Virus record (IMG/VR): IMGVR_UViG_3300035181_001311
Coordinates: 1-40,999 of that record
From: a virus
Length of the DNA: 40,999 nucleotides
Direction: 5' to 3' (one strand)
Below are positions 22,972 to 30,378 of this stretch, piece by piece (position 1 is the first letter of the stretch; every line of letters begins with the position of its first letter). The translations under genes were made by a program, and so were the position numbers. The notes under the pieces were generated by a model. That model saw nothing but the letters and a program-made list of their open reading frames with translations, was not told the origin of the DNA and did no database searches.

Positions 22972-23388
22972 TCAAAGATTTATTACAATATCATTTTCAT
23001 GTGTTTTAAAATTCTTTTTAACCATAAGTGTTTTGATTATAAATTTATAACGACCGTTCCCTAAATGCTTGATTACAGTGGGAAAATTAACAAATGTATC
23101 ATCAATCGCATATCGAAACGTCACTTCGACCGATTCGTCTTGTTCAGCTTGCTTAAACACTTTCTCAACGTCTCCAGAATGTGCATCAAATTTTTTTAAG
23201 AATTTTTGGAGAGCTTGAATCAAATCTTCTTCTGCTATACTATCTCCACGTTCACCATCAACCGCCCTCTCATGTGAGTGAGTTGGAAGTCCAAGTTCTA
23301 ATTTTCGTTTTGCAAAGTTACTTTTAAAAATTGAACGAACCTTGGTAAAAGATACAGCAGCCATCTCTGTTAAGTCACGAAGTTTCAT
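22972..23388 (-). CDS. Hypothetical protein (138 aa)
   Basis: Begins MKLRDLTEMAAVSFTKVRS. A basic segment (FKSNFAKRKLELG) is followed by an acidic helix (EEDLIQALQKFLKKFDAH), and the end is beta-rich (YKFIIKTLMVKKN). It is 9 bases downstream of the kinase-like gene and shares its MK-(L/I)-(R/K)-DL start with that protein, which suggests a common N-terminal targeting or packaging helix. No function is assigned. Confidence 0.7.
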   Translation of the reverse strand: MKLRDLTEMAAVSFTKVRSIFKSNFAKRKLELGLPTHSHERAVDGERGDSIAEEDLIQALQKFLKKFDAHSGDVEKVFKQAEQDESVEVTFRYAIDDTFVNFPTVIKHLGNGRYKFIIKTLMVKKNFKTHENDIVINL

Positions 23389-23397
23389 AATTGTTCC

Positions 23398-24006
23398 TTA
23401 CAGTGGATTATATATTGGGTCCATTAATACTATCTGTGGTCCTGTTGAAGTAACTCTCACCATTATATTCCGTGAACCCATATCAGTAAAATTTGAAAGT
23501 TCTCTAACTAGTTGAACTGCGTGTTTGAAGTGCGCATCTTTAATTGCATCAGCATTTATTCTATCTAAACTAAACCCACGCCCCAACTTGTCATCTTTAA
23601 GTAATACACCATAACTTTTCAATTTTGCTTCAACAGCATCTTTGACTTTTTCATTATCTAATGGAACAAGCTTTTCCATATCAACAGCAGCTGTTTTTTT
23701 AAAGGTTACATCACTACTTATAAAAGGCTTATCATATATTCGTAGATTTTCGAACCGAGGAAAATGAATATTGCGCCTTCTTTGAGCCAATCTAACAAAA
23801 CTCAAGAACCCATCGTATTCAGAATTTATTCCAAAAACTTTTGTTACCATATTGGTTTTTTTGGTTCGTTCAACGGCAATACCTTGAGAACCTTTGCCTA
23901 ACACTTTTGTTTCTTTGGTATCTTTACCTGAATGTGACTTTTCTATAGAAACAACTCTACGATATGAATCTGCTCCAGTTAATTCAAACAAGTCCTTTAT
24001 TTTCAT
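23398..24006 (-). CDS. Protein-kinase-fold-like protein (202 aa)
   Basis: ATG at 24006 follows GGAAGACAAG and lies inside the end of the upstream gene. The order of motifs is kinase-like: a Gly-rich loop VLGKGSQGIAVE (about residues 35-46), VTKVFG after it where the ATP lysine would be, and DMGSRNIMVRV resembling the catalytic loop. VLMDPIYN near the end is in place of the DFG. It is short for a protein kinase and lacks a long C-lobe, so it may be an aminoglycoside-kinase-like or inactive relative. Stated as inference. Confidence 0.55.
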   Translation of the reverse strand: MKIKDLFELTGADSYRRVVSIEKSHSGKDTKETKVLGKGSQGIAVERTKKTNMVTKVFGINSEYDGFLSFVRLAQRRRNIHFPRFENLRIYDKPFISSDVTFKKTAAVDMEKLVPLDNEKVKDAVEAKLKSYGVLLKDDKLGRGFSLDRINADAIKDAHFKHAVQLVRELSNFTDMGSRNIMVRVTSTGPQIVLMDPIYNPL

Positions 24007-25081
24007 CTTGTCTTCCTTTAAACAAATCACTCACTTGATCTTCTGTAAATTTACCAGAATCCATTAGATGTTCTTTTGATTTTTGCTTTATAATCATTTG
24101 TTTATTTATGGGCATTTGTTCAATCAATTGAATAATCTGTTCAGCAGTTTCAACTTGAGACGTTTTTACAGGAAAACCAAACATTATCTTTAACGCATCA
24201 TCAGGTGTATCAACAGTTTCAAATTTTTTAATTTTATCAAAATTTAAACCTGGGTATGTTGCTTCTAATTCTTCAAGTGTTACTGTTTTCATTGAAACCA
24301 AATAACCTTCACCACGTTTCTTCTTTGGCCGAAGTTGAAAAATTCTACGGAGACCACAAGTCATATCCATTGAACGACCGATACGGATTATAAGGTCATT
24401 TGTTTGAGCATCATATATGAGCATATCGACACCTTCTTCGTATAAAGCAGAAGCGATAGAACGAAGTAATATAGTTCTCACAACACCTTTAAATTTTGAT
24501 TTTTGTTCCCCGGCAGAAAAATATGAAAACTTCGCCCATTCGGTGTTTTGAACATACATAAAATCAACTTGAACAAGACCTTTCTGAATATTCCCTCCAA
24601 TAGGAACTGCATAACTCCCTATTTTGTTCCCTTTATTGTAGGTAGCGTAGTCTGTCCCAAGCTTATCAACCATTAGTTGGTGAAGCTGTTCCGGATCATA
24701 TTTGTTTACATCAATACCCAAATCCATGTCTCCACTTGTTTTATTTTTCCCTGTTGAACCAAGAATATGTAAATCTTCGAGTGGAACACCAGAGAGGGTA
24801 CTGACATATTTTACCGTTGAAGAAACTTCTTCTTTTGGAATTCTGGTGACTTTAGAATTACGTAAAGCGTTACCACCTTCTTTGAAGACAGTTATAGTGG
24901 AAAGTGGTGCTACAGGGTGATGAGAGGGATTATCGTTTATATGTATTTCCAAAGCATGAGCACTAGCTTCTTGAACGCTCCTTGCTTTGACTATATAAAT
25001 CGTTGATTCGGATTGAGTTGGGCCGTGTTCAACTAAAACCCGAAACGTCTTTTCGGGTTTAACTTTTTTGTTCAGTGACAT
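23984..25081 (-). CDS. Nucleotidyltransferase-like protein (365 aa)
   Basis: The central motif LHILGSTGKNKTSGDMDLGID (residues about 104-124, key residues GS and the D-x-D pair), with a later QVDFMYV acidic strand, matches the pol-beta nucleotidyltransferase fold. A preceding N-terminal domain of about 60 residues (FRVLVEHGPTQSESTIYIV...) looks like a small alpha/beta module. The C-terminal region is helical. It has its own sigma70-type promoter at 25106-25134 and overlaps the kinase-like gene by 23 bases, so the two are made together. Substrate unknown. Confidence 0.65.
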   Translation of the reverse strand: MSLNKKVKPEKTFRVLVEHGPTQSESTIYIVKARSVQEASAHALEIHINDNPSHHPVAPLSTITVFKEGGNALRNSKVTRIPKEEVSSTVKYVSTLSGVPLEDLHILGSTGKNKTSGDMDLGIDVNKYDPEQLHQLMVDKLGTDYATYNKGNKIGSYAVPIGGNIQKGLVQVDFMYVQNTEWAKFSYFSAGEQKSKFKGVVRTILLRSIASALYEEGVDMLIYDAQTNDLIIRIGRSMDMTCGLRRIFQLRPKKKRGEGYLVSMKTVTLEELEATYPGLNFDKIKKFETVDTPDDALKIMFGFPVKTSQVETAEQIIQLIEQMPINKQMIIKQKSKEHLMDSGKFTEDQVSDLFKGRQDENKGLV

Positions 25082-25105
25082 CTTGTTCCCAGATTATTAC
25101 CAGAA

Positions 25106-25134
25106 AGTATAACTGAACATCATTTTTTAATCAA
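25106..25134 (-). promoter_or_regulatory. Sigma70-type promoter for the nucleotidyltransferase-kinase pair
   Basis: TTGATT (25134-25129), 17-base spacer, TATACT (25111-25106), minus strand, 25 bases before the ATG; the -35 box overlaps the preceding small gene's end. Confidence 0.65.
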
Positions 25135-25282
25135 CTAATATTTCTAATTCTTCTCGGAATTGTTGAAGGAGCTCCAATGCACCTTCAGTTTCAACAGGGT
25201 CCAATAAATCGGAATCTGTAAGAATATCATATAATTCGCTTGCTTTATCAATCACTGAAATTAACAGTTCTGTTTTATCCAT
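25127..25282 (-). CDS. Small acidic protein (51 aa)
   Basis: ATG at 25282 with a modest GGTTAAAAT context gives MDKTELLISVIDKASELYD and an acidic end (QQFREELEILVD). It is a helical, negatively charged peptide without cysteines. Small acidic peptides like this are common among early phage host-takeover proteins, but no family is recognised. Confidence 0.6.
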   Translation of the reverse strand: MDKTELLISVIDKASELYDILTDSDLLDPVETEGALELLQQFREELEILVD

Positions 25283-25339
25283 ATTTTAACCCCAACCAAC
25301 GATAAAAGATATTTACTACATTCACCAATTATTTTAAAA

Positions 25340-25528
25340 TTATCCAAGGAGAAGTTCTTTTCCGTCTTCATATCTCTCCACAATCTGTGGAAGTTCATTT
25401 GGGTTTTTTGGAATTTGTCCATTCATAACCATTTGTTCAGCAAACATTCGTGATGGGTAGGGACCAAATGTTCCTTTAGATGATTTAACAAAAATGATTG
25501 TCTTAGTTGGGGTTGAATCTGTAAGCAT
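25340..25528 (-). CDS. Hypothetical protein (62 aa)
   Basis: Start ATG 25528 has AAGGAGAAAA upstream. It reads MLTDSTPTKTIIFVKSSKG, then GPYPSRMFAEQMVMNGQIP, which is a compact alpha/beta pattern, and ends ERYEDGKELLLG. It is 9 bases downstream of the P-loop fragment gene. Function unknown. Confidence 0.65.
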   Translation of the reverse strand: MLTDSTPTKTIIFVKSSKGTFGPYPSRMFAEQMVMNGQIPKNPNELPQIVERYEDGKELLLG

Positions 25529-25537
25529 GTTTTCTCC

Positions 25538-25969
25538 TTATAATCTTGTTTGTAAATGACTGATTATCTCATCTGCGTCGTATTTGTAAATCTCATAAAA
25601 CTGTTCTTCGTCGTCAATAAAATAATTTGTGACATTAATTCCACATAACCCACGATACTTAACATCTTCTGGTAATATAAACATAACGTGAATTCCGTTT
25701 ACTGTTAGAAATTCAGTTTGTTTCACAAGCTGCATTCCAATAGATGAATTGTGTTCAATTTCATCTAGTACTTGAAGAATTAATTGTTTTCGCCAGTGGG
25801 AATTATGAGCGATAACTACGAATGTAGAATTTGGTTGTGCGACTTCAACAGAACCAATAAGTTGATATATCATCGATAGTGTTTTTCCACTCTGTCTTGG
25901 TAATCTAATTCCCATCTGAAGACATTCAGTTACATGATGCAATCTTTCAATATTAAGTTCGGTATTCAT
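25538..25969 (-). CDS. P-loop ATPase resembling a terminase N-terminal domain (143 aa)
   Basis: Start at ATG 25969 (MNTELNIERL) after the macro-domain gene. Walker A is MGIRLPRQSGKT (residues 19-30), and Walker B is YFIDDEEQ (116-123). The order and the acidic pair recall phage large terminase ATPase domains, but the protein stops before the coupling and nuclease parts. It may be a free-standing ATPase or a trimmed terminase-derived gene used for something else. It is not the packaging terminase itself, which would be about 600 residues. Confidence 0.6.
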   Translation of the reverse strand: MNTELNIERLHHVTECLQMGIRLPRQSGKTLSMIYQLIGSVEVAQPNSTFVVIAHNSHWRKQLILQVLDEIEHNSSIGMQLVKQTEFLTVNGIHVMFILPEDVKYRGLCGINVTNYFIDDEEQFYEIYKYDADEIISHLQTRL

Positions 25970-25976
25970 AATTTTC

Positions 25977-26441
25977 TTAGATATCACAAATATATACTGA
26001 TTTAGAAAACTGGGTTTCCAATTGTTCAAAAATCGGTTCAACGTCATTTGCCCAACGTAACCCGCCCAATCCACATCCAACCTTTCCAGAGTATATTGTA
26101 AGGTCGTTTTTGTCAGCGAACATAAAACATTTCGTTAGACCAAGTTTAATTGCCATTGGATTCGCGTATGTCTTCCCGTCATTTCCATAATATTCTTGAC
26201 TAAACAAATTTGCAACATATAATAGAGGTTCGTCGTGAACAAGAGCAAAATCAACATCACCAAGTAACTGTGTGTTATTCTCTCTGGAATTGTGGTATGC
26301 ATTCATATATGATTGGTATACAGAAGGCCACTTACGACGGATTGCACCTGCAATTCCTGACCCAAATGATCCCCTACAATTTACCCCATGTATAATTAAC
26401 CCACATTCAACGGTGGTTAAATCTTTCTTTAAATGTTTCAT
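25977..26441 (-). CDS. Macro-domain protein (ADP-ribose binding or hydrolysis)
   Basis: 154 residues, the length of a single macro domain. The first binding loop is IIHGVNCRGSFGSGIAGAI (about residues 16-34; N21 and the Gly-rich stretch are key), and the second is KVGCGLGGLRW (about 117-127). Both match the phosphate- and ribose-binding loops of the Poa1p-like macro group. Such enzymes remove ADP-ribose or act on ADP-ribose 1''-phosphate. In a phage this could reverse host ADP-ribosylation, an inference supported by other NAD-linked genes nearby. A single-base gap separates it from 26445. Confidence 0.85.
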   Translation of the reverse strand: MKHLKKDLTTVECGLIIHGVNCRGSFGSGIAGAIRRKWPSVYQSYMNAYHNSRENNTQLLGDVDFALVHDEPLLYVANLFSQEYYGNDGKTYANPMAIKLGLTKCFMFADKNDLTIYSGKVGCGLGGLRWANDVEPIFEQLETQFSKSVYICDI

Positions 26442-26444
26442 TTG

Positions 26445-26753
26445 TTATCCTATCAAAAGTGGAGAATGTATATCACGATCCTTTAAATGATATTTGTCTG
26501 ATTTTTTAATCAACAATCGACCTTTACTAAAAGGGGTAGAGCAAACTCTCCGTTTTCTGAAATCTCCCTCAATCAGTTCTTTATCCCACCGGGCACGCGC
26601 AAGAGCGTCTTCCGGACTACGACCATAAACTACACACGTGCGTCCAGAGTAGTCATAACAGTGCCCATTATAAAAATTATGAACTACAAACACTCTATAT
26701 TTTTGATCACCATCGAACGTTTGATTGGAGATTCGGTCTTCCCAATAGTTCAT
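26445..26753 (-). CDS. Hypothetical protein (102 aa)
   Basis: Begins MNYWEDRISNQTFDGDQKYRVFVVHN. The region YSGRTCVVYGRSPEDALARA looks like a small beta-alpha unit of the kind used in nucleotide-handling proteins, and the tail is basic. It lies 3 bases upstream of the macro-domain gene and one base downstream of the next gene, in a tightly packed run of minus-strand genes. No function is assigned. Confidence 0.65.
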   Translation of the reverse strand: MNYWEDRISNQTFDGDQKYRVFVVHNFYNGHCYDYSGRTCVVYGRSPEDALARARWDKELIEGDFRKRRVCSTPFSKGRLLIKKSDKYHLKDRDIHSPLLIG

Positions 26754-26754
26754 A

Positions 26755-27039
26755 TCAATCCTTTGTTACTTTTCCGTTTTCAGCTTCTTTTTCATCTTCA
26801 TAATCAGCTACTTGCTTACGATAGAACTCAAGTTTACAGCACTCCAATAACCCTATGATTTCATTGTAAATTTTATATGAAACACTTGGATATGTTTGTA
26901 ACAACATTTTGGTGATGGTATAGTTCAACATTCCGTCACGATCTCGACCTTCGTTTTTGTATAAACGAAGAATAGCTTCTGACAATTCAGAAATTGGTTC
27001 ATCCAATTCTTCACGAATGACTTGTTTCACATATGGCAT
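26755..27039 (-). CDS. Conserved phage protein, DUF6899-like (94 aa)
   Basis: ATG at 27039 (MPYVKQVIREELD) has AAGGAAAT upstream. The pattern ML-NYTITKMLLQTY, SYKIYNEIIGLLECCKLEFYRK and the closing YEDEKEAE resemble the small DUF6899 family found across T4-like phages. Its role is unknown. It lies 11 bases downstream of the small zinc-motif frame. Confidence 0.7.
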   Translation of the reverse strand: MPYVKQVIREELDEPISELSEAILRLYKNEGRDRDGMLNYTITKMLLQTYPSVSYKIYNEIIGLLECCKLEFYRKQVADYEDEKEAENGKVTKD

Positions 27040-27050
27040 TTTATTTCCTT

Positions 27051-27167
27051 TTAATGTTTGTTGGGACAACTTTTATCACTACACAACTTACTTACTCCAC
27101 TACCAATACATCTTCCACACCTGGGACAAGGTGGTATATCTATTTCCACCAAAGGAAACTTTTTCAC
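27051..27167 (-). CDS. Small zinc-ribbon-like protein (38 aa)
   Basis: A short frame from GTG (27167) or TTG four codons earlier reads MKKFPLVEIDIPPCPRCGRC and later LCSDKSCPNKH. The five cysteines and one histidine, in C-x2-C and C-x4-C arrangement, indicate zinc binding. No Shine-Dalgarno site is clear, but the TGA of the preceding gene sits 13-15 bases upstream, so coupled translation is possible. It may be an early phage zinc protein; confidence is moderate because the start codon is weak. Confidence 0.5.
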   Translation of the reverse strand: MKKFPLVEIDIPPCPRCGRCIGSGVSKLCSDKSCPNKH

Positions 27168-27179
27168 TATATTTTGCAA

Positions 27180-27923
27180 TCAAACAGCACTCGTTCTGAG
27201 TGGAGGGTCGTCTGTGGTGGCTTCGGAACTCAAACACTCAACCATGAATTCATAACGATCTTTATGCATCTCGTGTGTTTCTTTCACCAGATCGACACAG
27301 CTCTTACAATAAAGAGGGGAAACCTTTGATACATAGTGTGTTTTATTTTTCTTAAATGAGTCACCACACAAAGAACACAAATAATGATCACTTCCATGAT
27401 GATTGCCAAAAATGTCTCGTTTTAAAATTTCTCTTGGAAGAGCATTCAAATAAACATACAGTTCATCAAATGAATCAAATATTTTGGTTGATAGCGCAAA
27501 CAACCACCCACTAACCCGTTCACTTTGTGGGAGAGCATTAACGACAAAGATGGGAATATCTTTTGTGTATGCAAATTGACACTCTGAAATTGTCCCTGCT
27601 CCTTTTTGAACCCCTTCATCGAGAAGAACAATTAATGCATCTGAATCCTTTTCGATTAACTGTAAGTCGGTGTAGACAAAGTGTTTTCTAATATGCATTT
27701 TTCGTTGCAACGGATCAGTTTTATCGATGACTCGAAAAATATCACCATGTTGTTCAGAATACGCAACATCAAGCGCTGTGATATCCAAAGGATAGTATCC
27801 CATCTTTTTTAGTTCAACGGAACACTGTTCCCTCCACAGTTTCCCAAATTGTCCATCGCTAGCAAACTCCATAGCACCAGATAAATAGATGTTACCTCTA
27901 TTAAACGTTGGATGGGATATCAT
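27180..27923 (-). CDS. Nucleoside 2-deoxyribosyltransferase-like protein with zinc finger
   Basis: Residues 11-19 NIYLSGAME and 106-119 QKGAGTISECQFAY place it in the nucleoside deoxyribosyltransferase-like superfamily, with E114 as the likely nucleophile and FVYTDLQLIEKSD-type acids before it. The C-terminal part adds a zinc ribbon: CSLC (183-186) and CKSC (206-209). The fold is shared with TIR-like and DNDT-like enzymes that act on nucleosides or NAD-type N-glycosidic bonds. Its place among NAD genes makes such a substrate worth testing. It has 247 residues and overlaps the next gene by one base (TAATG). Confidence 0.75.
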   Translation of the reverse strand: MISHPTFNRGNIYLSGAMEFASDGQFGKLWREQCSVELKKMGYYPLDITALDVAYSEQHGDIFRVIDKTDPLQRKMHIRKHFVYTDLQLIEKDSDALIVLLDEGVQKGAGTISECQFAYTKDIPIFVVNALPQSERVSGWLFALSTKIFDSFDELYVYLNALPREILKRDIFGNHHGSDHYLCSLCGDSFKKNKTHYVSKVSPLYCKSCVDLVKETHEMHKDRYEFMVECLSSEATTDDPPLRTSAV

Positions 27924-28129
27924 TAAATTTTTCTTTCATTAATCAGTCGTTCAAATACATTAACCGTTTTTTCACAACGAAGGTCATGAAGTCCCGCTAA
28001 TCCTATCAACATATTTAAAATTTGATCTGTTGAAAGGTTCTGTTCAGTAATATATTCGATCACCAACCGAAGGTCATCACTGGTGTGCCACGCCATTAAT
28101 ATTGCTTGCTCTAAATCAAATTTATCCAT
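27923..28129 (-). CDS. Conserved small phage protein (68 aa)
   Basis: Begins MDKFDLEQAILMAWHTSDDLRLV and continues with a helical second half (GLAGLHDLRCEKTVNVFERL). The pattern of acidic residues and DLR/FE repeats is seen in small T4-type proteins of unknown role. Its ATG at 28129 overlaps the end of the NADAR fragment (stop at 28122) by 8 bases. Confidence 0.65.
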   Translation of the reverse strand: MDKFDLEQAILMAWHTSDDLRLVIEYITEQNLSTDQILNMLIGLAGLHDLRCEKTVNVFERLINERKI

Positions 28130-28340
28130 CTATAGTCTCCTCAATAAACTTTTTATGTATTAAATCTAGTCGAACTAGAGATAATATTTGTCCAAGCCAG
28201 TTTGTTCCAATACCATTACACACTCCCCAAACTGTATCATGCCAAGTATTTGTTTCTTCCAGATAAGCATCACCAGTAGCTATTAATCGTTCAGCTAAAT
28301 CTTTATTCTGAAAAAATTTTGCTTTTACAATCTCAAACAT
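28122..28340 (-). pseudogene. C-terminal fragment of a NADAR (DUF1768) protein
   Basis: From the internal ATG at 28340 the frame reads MFEIVKAKFFQNKDLAERL, ATGDAYLEETNTWHDTVWG and GTNWLGQILSLVRLDL. This is the classic C-terminal half of NADAR/YbiA proteins (KF.QN..L...L..TGD..L.E....D..WG.G....G.N.LG..LM.VR). The N-terminal half (EH.yQ.K) is absent; a matching N-terminal piece is present 2 kb to the right at 30301-30378. NADAR enzymes remove ADP-ribose from nucleic acids and modify NAD-linked intermediates. A TTG at 28373 would give 11 extra residues. It lacks half of the domain, so activity is doubtful. Confidence 0.7.
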
Positions 28341-28379
28341 AATATCAAATTTAACTGCAAATGGAATCGTCAAGCAGCA

Positions 28380-28466
28380 TCAAACATATCTATAATATGG
28401 TAATGTGTGGTAGTAACGATGTGGCTCCATATAAGCCTTTGTTATTTTAGCAATATTAATATTCAT
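28380..28466 (-). pseudogene. Frameshifted remnant of an HD-type phosphohydrolase N-terminus
   Basis: ATG at 28466 reads MNINIAKITKAYMEPHRYYHTL, the characteristic start of the predicted metal-dependent HD-like phosphohydrolases (YMEPHR.YH.L.H). Then the frame is lost after TTA: the next frame continues HIIDMFDAA and a stop. Two missing bases (for the expected Asp) explain it exactly. A second copy of the same start lies at 30315-30485. Both are truncated, so the gene is decayed in both copies. Confidence 0.65.
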
Positions 28467-28478
28467 GAAATTCCCTTT

Positions 28479-29309
28479 TTAAGATAACCAACCCATTTTC
28501 GTCGACAACACATCAAAAAAGTTCCAATCTTTACTTAAAATAGCTTTAGCCTTTTGATCTGATTGTTTAACTGTAATCTCTACTTCTTTTGTATCACTCG
28601 ATTGGACAAAGGCTTTTTGTCCGTCGGAACGAATCACAACCGGTAACCCTTGTGAGTATTTTGCTTCAATTCGAATCGTGGAGTGTCCACTCACAACAAT
28701 AGGTCGGGAAGCCATTTTCAAAGAGGCAACTGGGACAATTTCAATAGCTTCCATAGAAGGATGTAAAATTGCGCCACCTGCTGATAATGCATATGCTGTT
28801 GAACCCGTTGGTGTAGATATTACCACACTGTTTGCACGGTGACTTCCAGCAAATTCACCATCTATAAATAACCCAAAGTTTAAAATAGTATCTGACTCTG
28901 AATGGGCAATTGTTAATTCATTCATCGAAATAAATTCAGACCCACAAACAGAAGTTTTTAACATCATTCGTAGAAGAATTGGTGGAACGTATGATTGATC
29001 AGACAATAATGGAGCCAGTGTTGTAAATAATTGTTCACGAAAAACATCTGTCAAAAAACCAACTTTCCCAGCATTTACACCAATAGCAAGAGCCCCAACA
29101 GCAGCTGCTTTTTTTAGGGTGTATAGCATTGTTCCATCCCCACCTACTGCTATAAACAATGTGTTTGAATTATAAGTAGAATTTGAATCTAACACAACAG
29201 GAATATTGTATTTTTCAACTAAATGAATCATAGACGATACAATGTGTTTTACAATAACATCTTCTTTATTATCCAGTTTTTGGATAATAACCACTCGATC
29301 AAACTTCAT
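28479..29309 (-). CDS. nadK: NAD kinase
   Basis: Phosphorylates NAD to NADP. ATG at 29309 (MKFDRVVIIQ) has GGAG 7 bases upstream. The nucleotide motif GGDGT is at residues 56-60, the NE pair is at 130-131, and TPTGSTAYALSAGG spans 166-179. At 276 residues it matches bacterial NadK. Downstream is a decayed HD/NADAR pair; upstream is a terminator and a likely sigma70-type promoter. A truncated second copy is at 31079-31736. In infection it could raise NADP or change NAD pools for nucleotide reduction or anti-defence; inference. Confidence 0.93.
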   Translation of the reverse strand: MKFDRVVIIQKLDNKEDVIVKHIVSSMIHLVEKYNIPVVLDSNSTYNSNTLFIAVGGDGTMLYTLKKAAAVGALAIGVNAGKVGFLTDVFREQLFTTLAPLLSDQSYVPPILLRMMLKTSVCGSEFISMNELTIAHSESDTILNFGLFIDGEFAGSHRANSVVISTPTGSTAYALSAGGAILHPSMEAIEIVPVASLKMASRPIVVSGHSTIRIEAKYSQGLPVVIRSDGQKAFVQSSDTKEVEITVKQSDQKAKAILSKDWNFFDVLSTKMGWLS

Positions 29310-29339
29310 GTAAATCTCCAACCGATTTTAATATTTGAC

Positions 29340-29368
29340 ATAATACTATAAATATTTAATAAACACAA
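29340..29368 (-). promoter_or_regulatory. Candidate sigma70-type promoter for nadK
   Basis: TTGTGT (29368-29363), 17-base spacer, TATTAT (29345-29340), minus strand, 31 bases before the nadK ATG. An ACACAAC/GTTGTGT hairpin (29364-29387) overlaps the -35 region. Confidence 0.4.
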
Positions 29369-29409
29369 CACTTAGGACCGTTGTGTAGTTCGGGGAACGG
29401 AACGCCCCA

Positions 29410-29440
29410 AAAATAAAACCCCGAAAAGGGGTTTTATTTT
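29410..29440 (-). terminator. Intrinsic terminator after the copy-1 lipoprotein gene
   Basis: AAAATAAAACCCC pairs perfectly with GGGGTTTTATTTT across a GAAAA loop. The stem overlaps the lipoprotein stop at 29439 by two bases. It separates that gene from the nadK promoter. Confidence 0.85.
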
Positions 29441-29897
29441 ATTGAGGGGCGTATCTTAATTTGGTTGACATTTTAAGTTGACCAGCAAAAGGAGACAACT
29501 GTTGGTTCCAACTGGGTGCTAAATCTTCAAGTTTCTCACTGTTTGTTTGTTCAACGATAATTTGTTGTTTGCTGACCTCTCTTAAAGTAACTAATAGATT
29601 GTTGTATCCCCCATCCAAACACTTAGTATATAATACAGTAAACGCTTCCGTTGGTGTTTTGTAATTATTAGAATAAACATTAAGTCTTACTGCTTTATAA
29701 GGAAAAGTTAACACACTCGATTTAACAGAATATTGGTCTAAGTCTTCTATTCCCACATTCATTCTTTTTAACGTATCAACTGTTCTTGCATATGAAGCTA
29801 CAACTTGGCACTGTGTATCAACTACCGGTTGCTGTGTTGGGATTTCACTACAAGCTGAAAGAGTTAATACAAAACATACTGCTATAAATTTCTTCAT
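29439..29897 (-). CDS. Phage lipoprotein, copy 1 (152 aa)
   Basis: Signal peptide with lipobox (VLTLSAC, lipidated Cys 16), then CQVVASYARTVDTLKRMNV and LTFPYKAVRLNVYSNN, AFTVLYTKC, GGYNNLL. The mature part is probably a small helical periplasmic domain with a conserved Cys. It is a clear paralogue of the protein at 31785-32177. It lies between a (damaged) L,D-transpeptidase-type gene and nadK, and its start overlaps the small membrane gene stop (TAATG). Function unknown. Confidence 0.75.
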   Translation of the reverse strand: MKKFIAVCFVLTLSACSEIPTQQPVVDTQCQVVASYARTVDTLKRMNVGIEDLDQYSVKSSVLTFPYKAVRLNVYSNNYKTPTEAFTVLYTKCLDGGYNNLLVTLREVSKQQIIVEQTNSEKLEDLAPSWNQQLSPFAGQLKMSTKLRYAPQ

Positions 29898-30043
29898 TAG
29901 AAAATGAACTTATATATCTGTTTAGCATAATGGATTAAACCGGTCCCGATTACTATACCAATTGCTATACCAATTGCTATACCAATTACTATACCAACTA
30001 GTGCCACAGTTACAAATTCCCCAAAAAATACTAGAATCTTCAT
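29897..30043 (-). CDS. Small membrane protein with Gly-Ile repeats (48 aa)
   Basis: ATG at 30043 overlaps the upstream stop (ATGA). The product reads MKILVFFGEFVTVALV, then GIVIGIAIGIAIGIVIG, a hydrophobic span coded by four copies of a 12-base repeat, then a short basic tail (YAKQIYKFIF). It is probably a single-pass inner-membrane peptide. It has no counterpart in the second copy of the duplicated block. Confidence 0.6.
   Translation of the reverse strand: MKILVFFGEFVTVALVGIVIGIAIGIAIGIVIGTGLIHYAKQIYKFIF
29953..30000 (-). repeat. Four tandem 12-base repeats (ctataccaatt + g/a)
   Basis: CTATACCAATTG occurs twice and two near copies follow, in frame inside the small membrane gene, encoding GI-x-I units. 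Such a run can expand or contract by whole codons, changing the length of the hydrophobic span. Confidence 0.9.
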
Positions 30044-30300
30044 TTTCTTATTTCCAATTTATCAGTTAAACAACAATTTACCAACTTATCATAAACTTCA
30101 GGTTCCACATTAATACAACCATGTGTTATCATGTGTTGTTTGGGATTCTCTGATAATATACGAGCAGCACGATGTTCAGATGGTCTCAAAAGCCAAAGTC
30201 GATGAATTGCGTATACTTTTTTTGAATCCTCGTAAAACTGCAAAACGTCTCCACCGTAACCCGGATCTTTTGGTGTTGAAAGTTTCGAAAACTTCAACAT
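30040..30300 (-). pseudogene. L,D-transpeptidase-like protein, copy 1, lacking its N-terminal part
   Basis: Reads TPKDPGYGGDVLQF, then VYAIHRLW and ITHGCINVEPEVYDKL, the YkuD-type H...S/THGCI motif with the catalytic Cys (THGC, about residue 62). The intact copy at 32208-32564 begins with TPIGTFPI before PGYGGD; here that part is replaced by NADAR-derived sequence (30301-30378) in the same frame. The catalytic Cys and His are kept, but the fold is incomplete. It could be a new fusion or a decaying gene; I favour decay. Confidence 0.7.
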
Positions 30301-30378
30301 CTTGTCTTTATCTTTCAGCTTCGCAGCTTGATATGCGTGCTCAGAAGATGTCCAAACAATCCCTTGGTTGCATCCAGC
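30301..30378 (-). pseudogene. N-terminal NADAR fragment fused in frame to the copy-1 transpeptidase remnant
   Basis: The 26 codons before ATG 30300 read ...GCNQGIVWTSSEHAYQAAKL, the EH-x-YQ-A-K hallmark of the NADAR N-terminal half, after a TAA at 30381-30379. They run straight into the L,D-transpeptidase remnant without a stop. The matching C-terminal half of a NADAR lies at 28122-28340. This pair of halves brackets the copy-1 block, as expected from recombination between two copies of a duplicated unit. Confidence 0.65.

Noticed and set aside
29347-29354. Plus-strand TATAAATA upstream of nadK
   Set aside because: It points away from nadK and toward the 3 prime end of a minus-strand gene with no plus-strand gene to read; probably chance in an AT-rich spacer.
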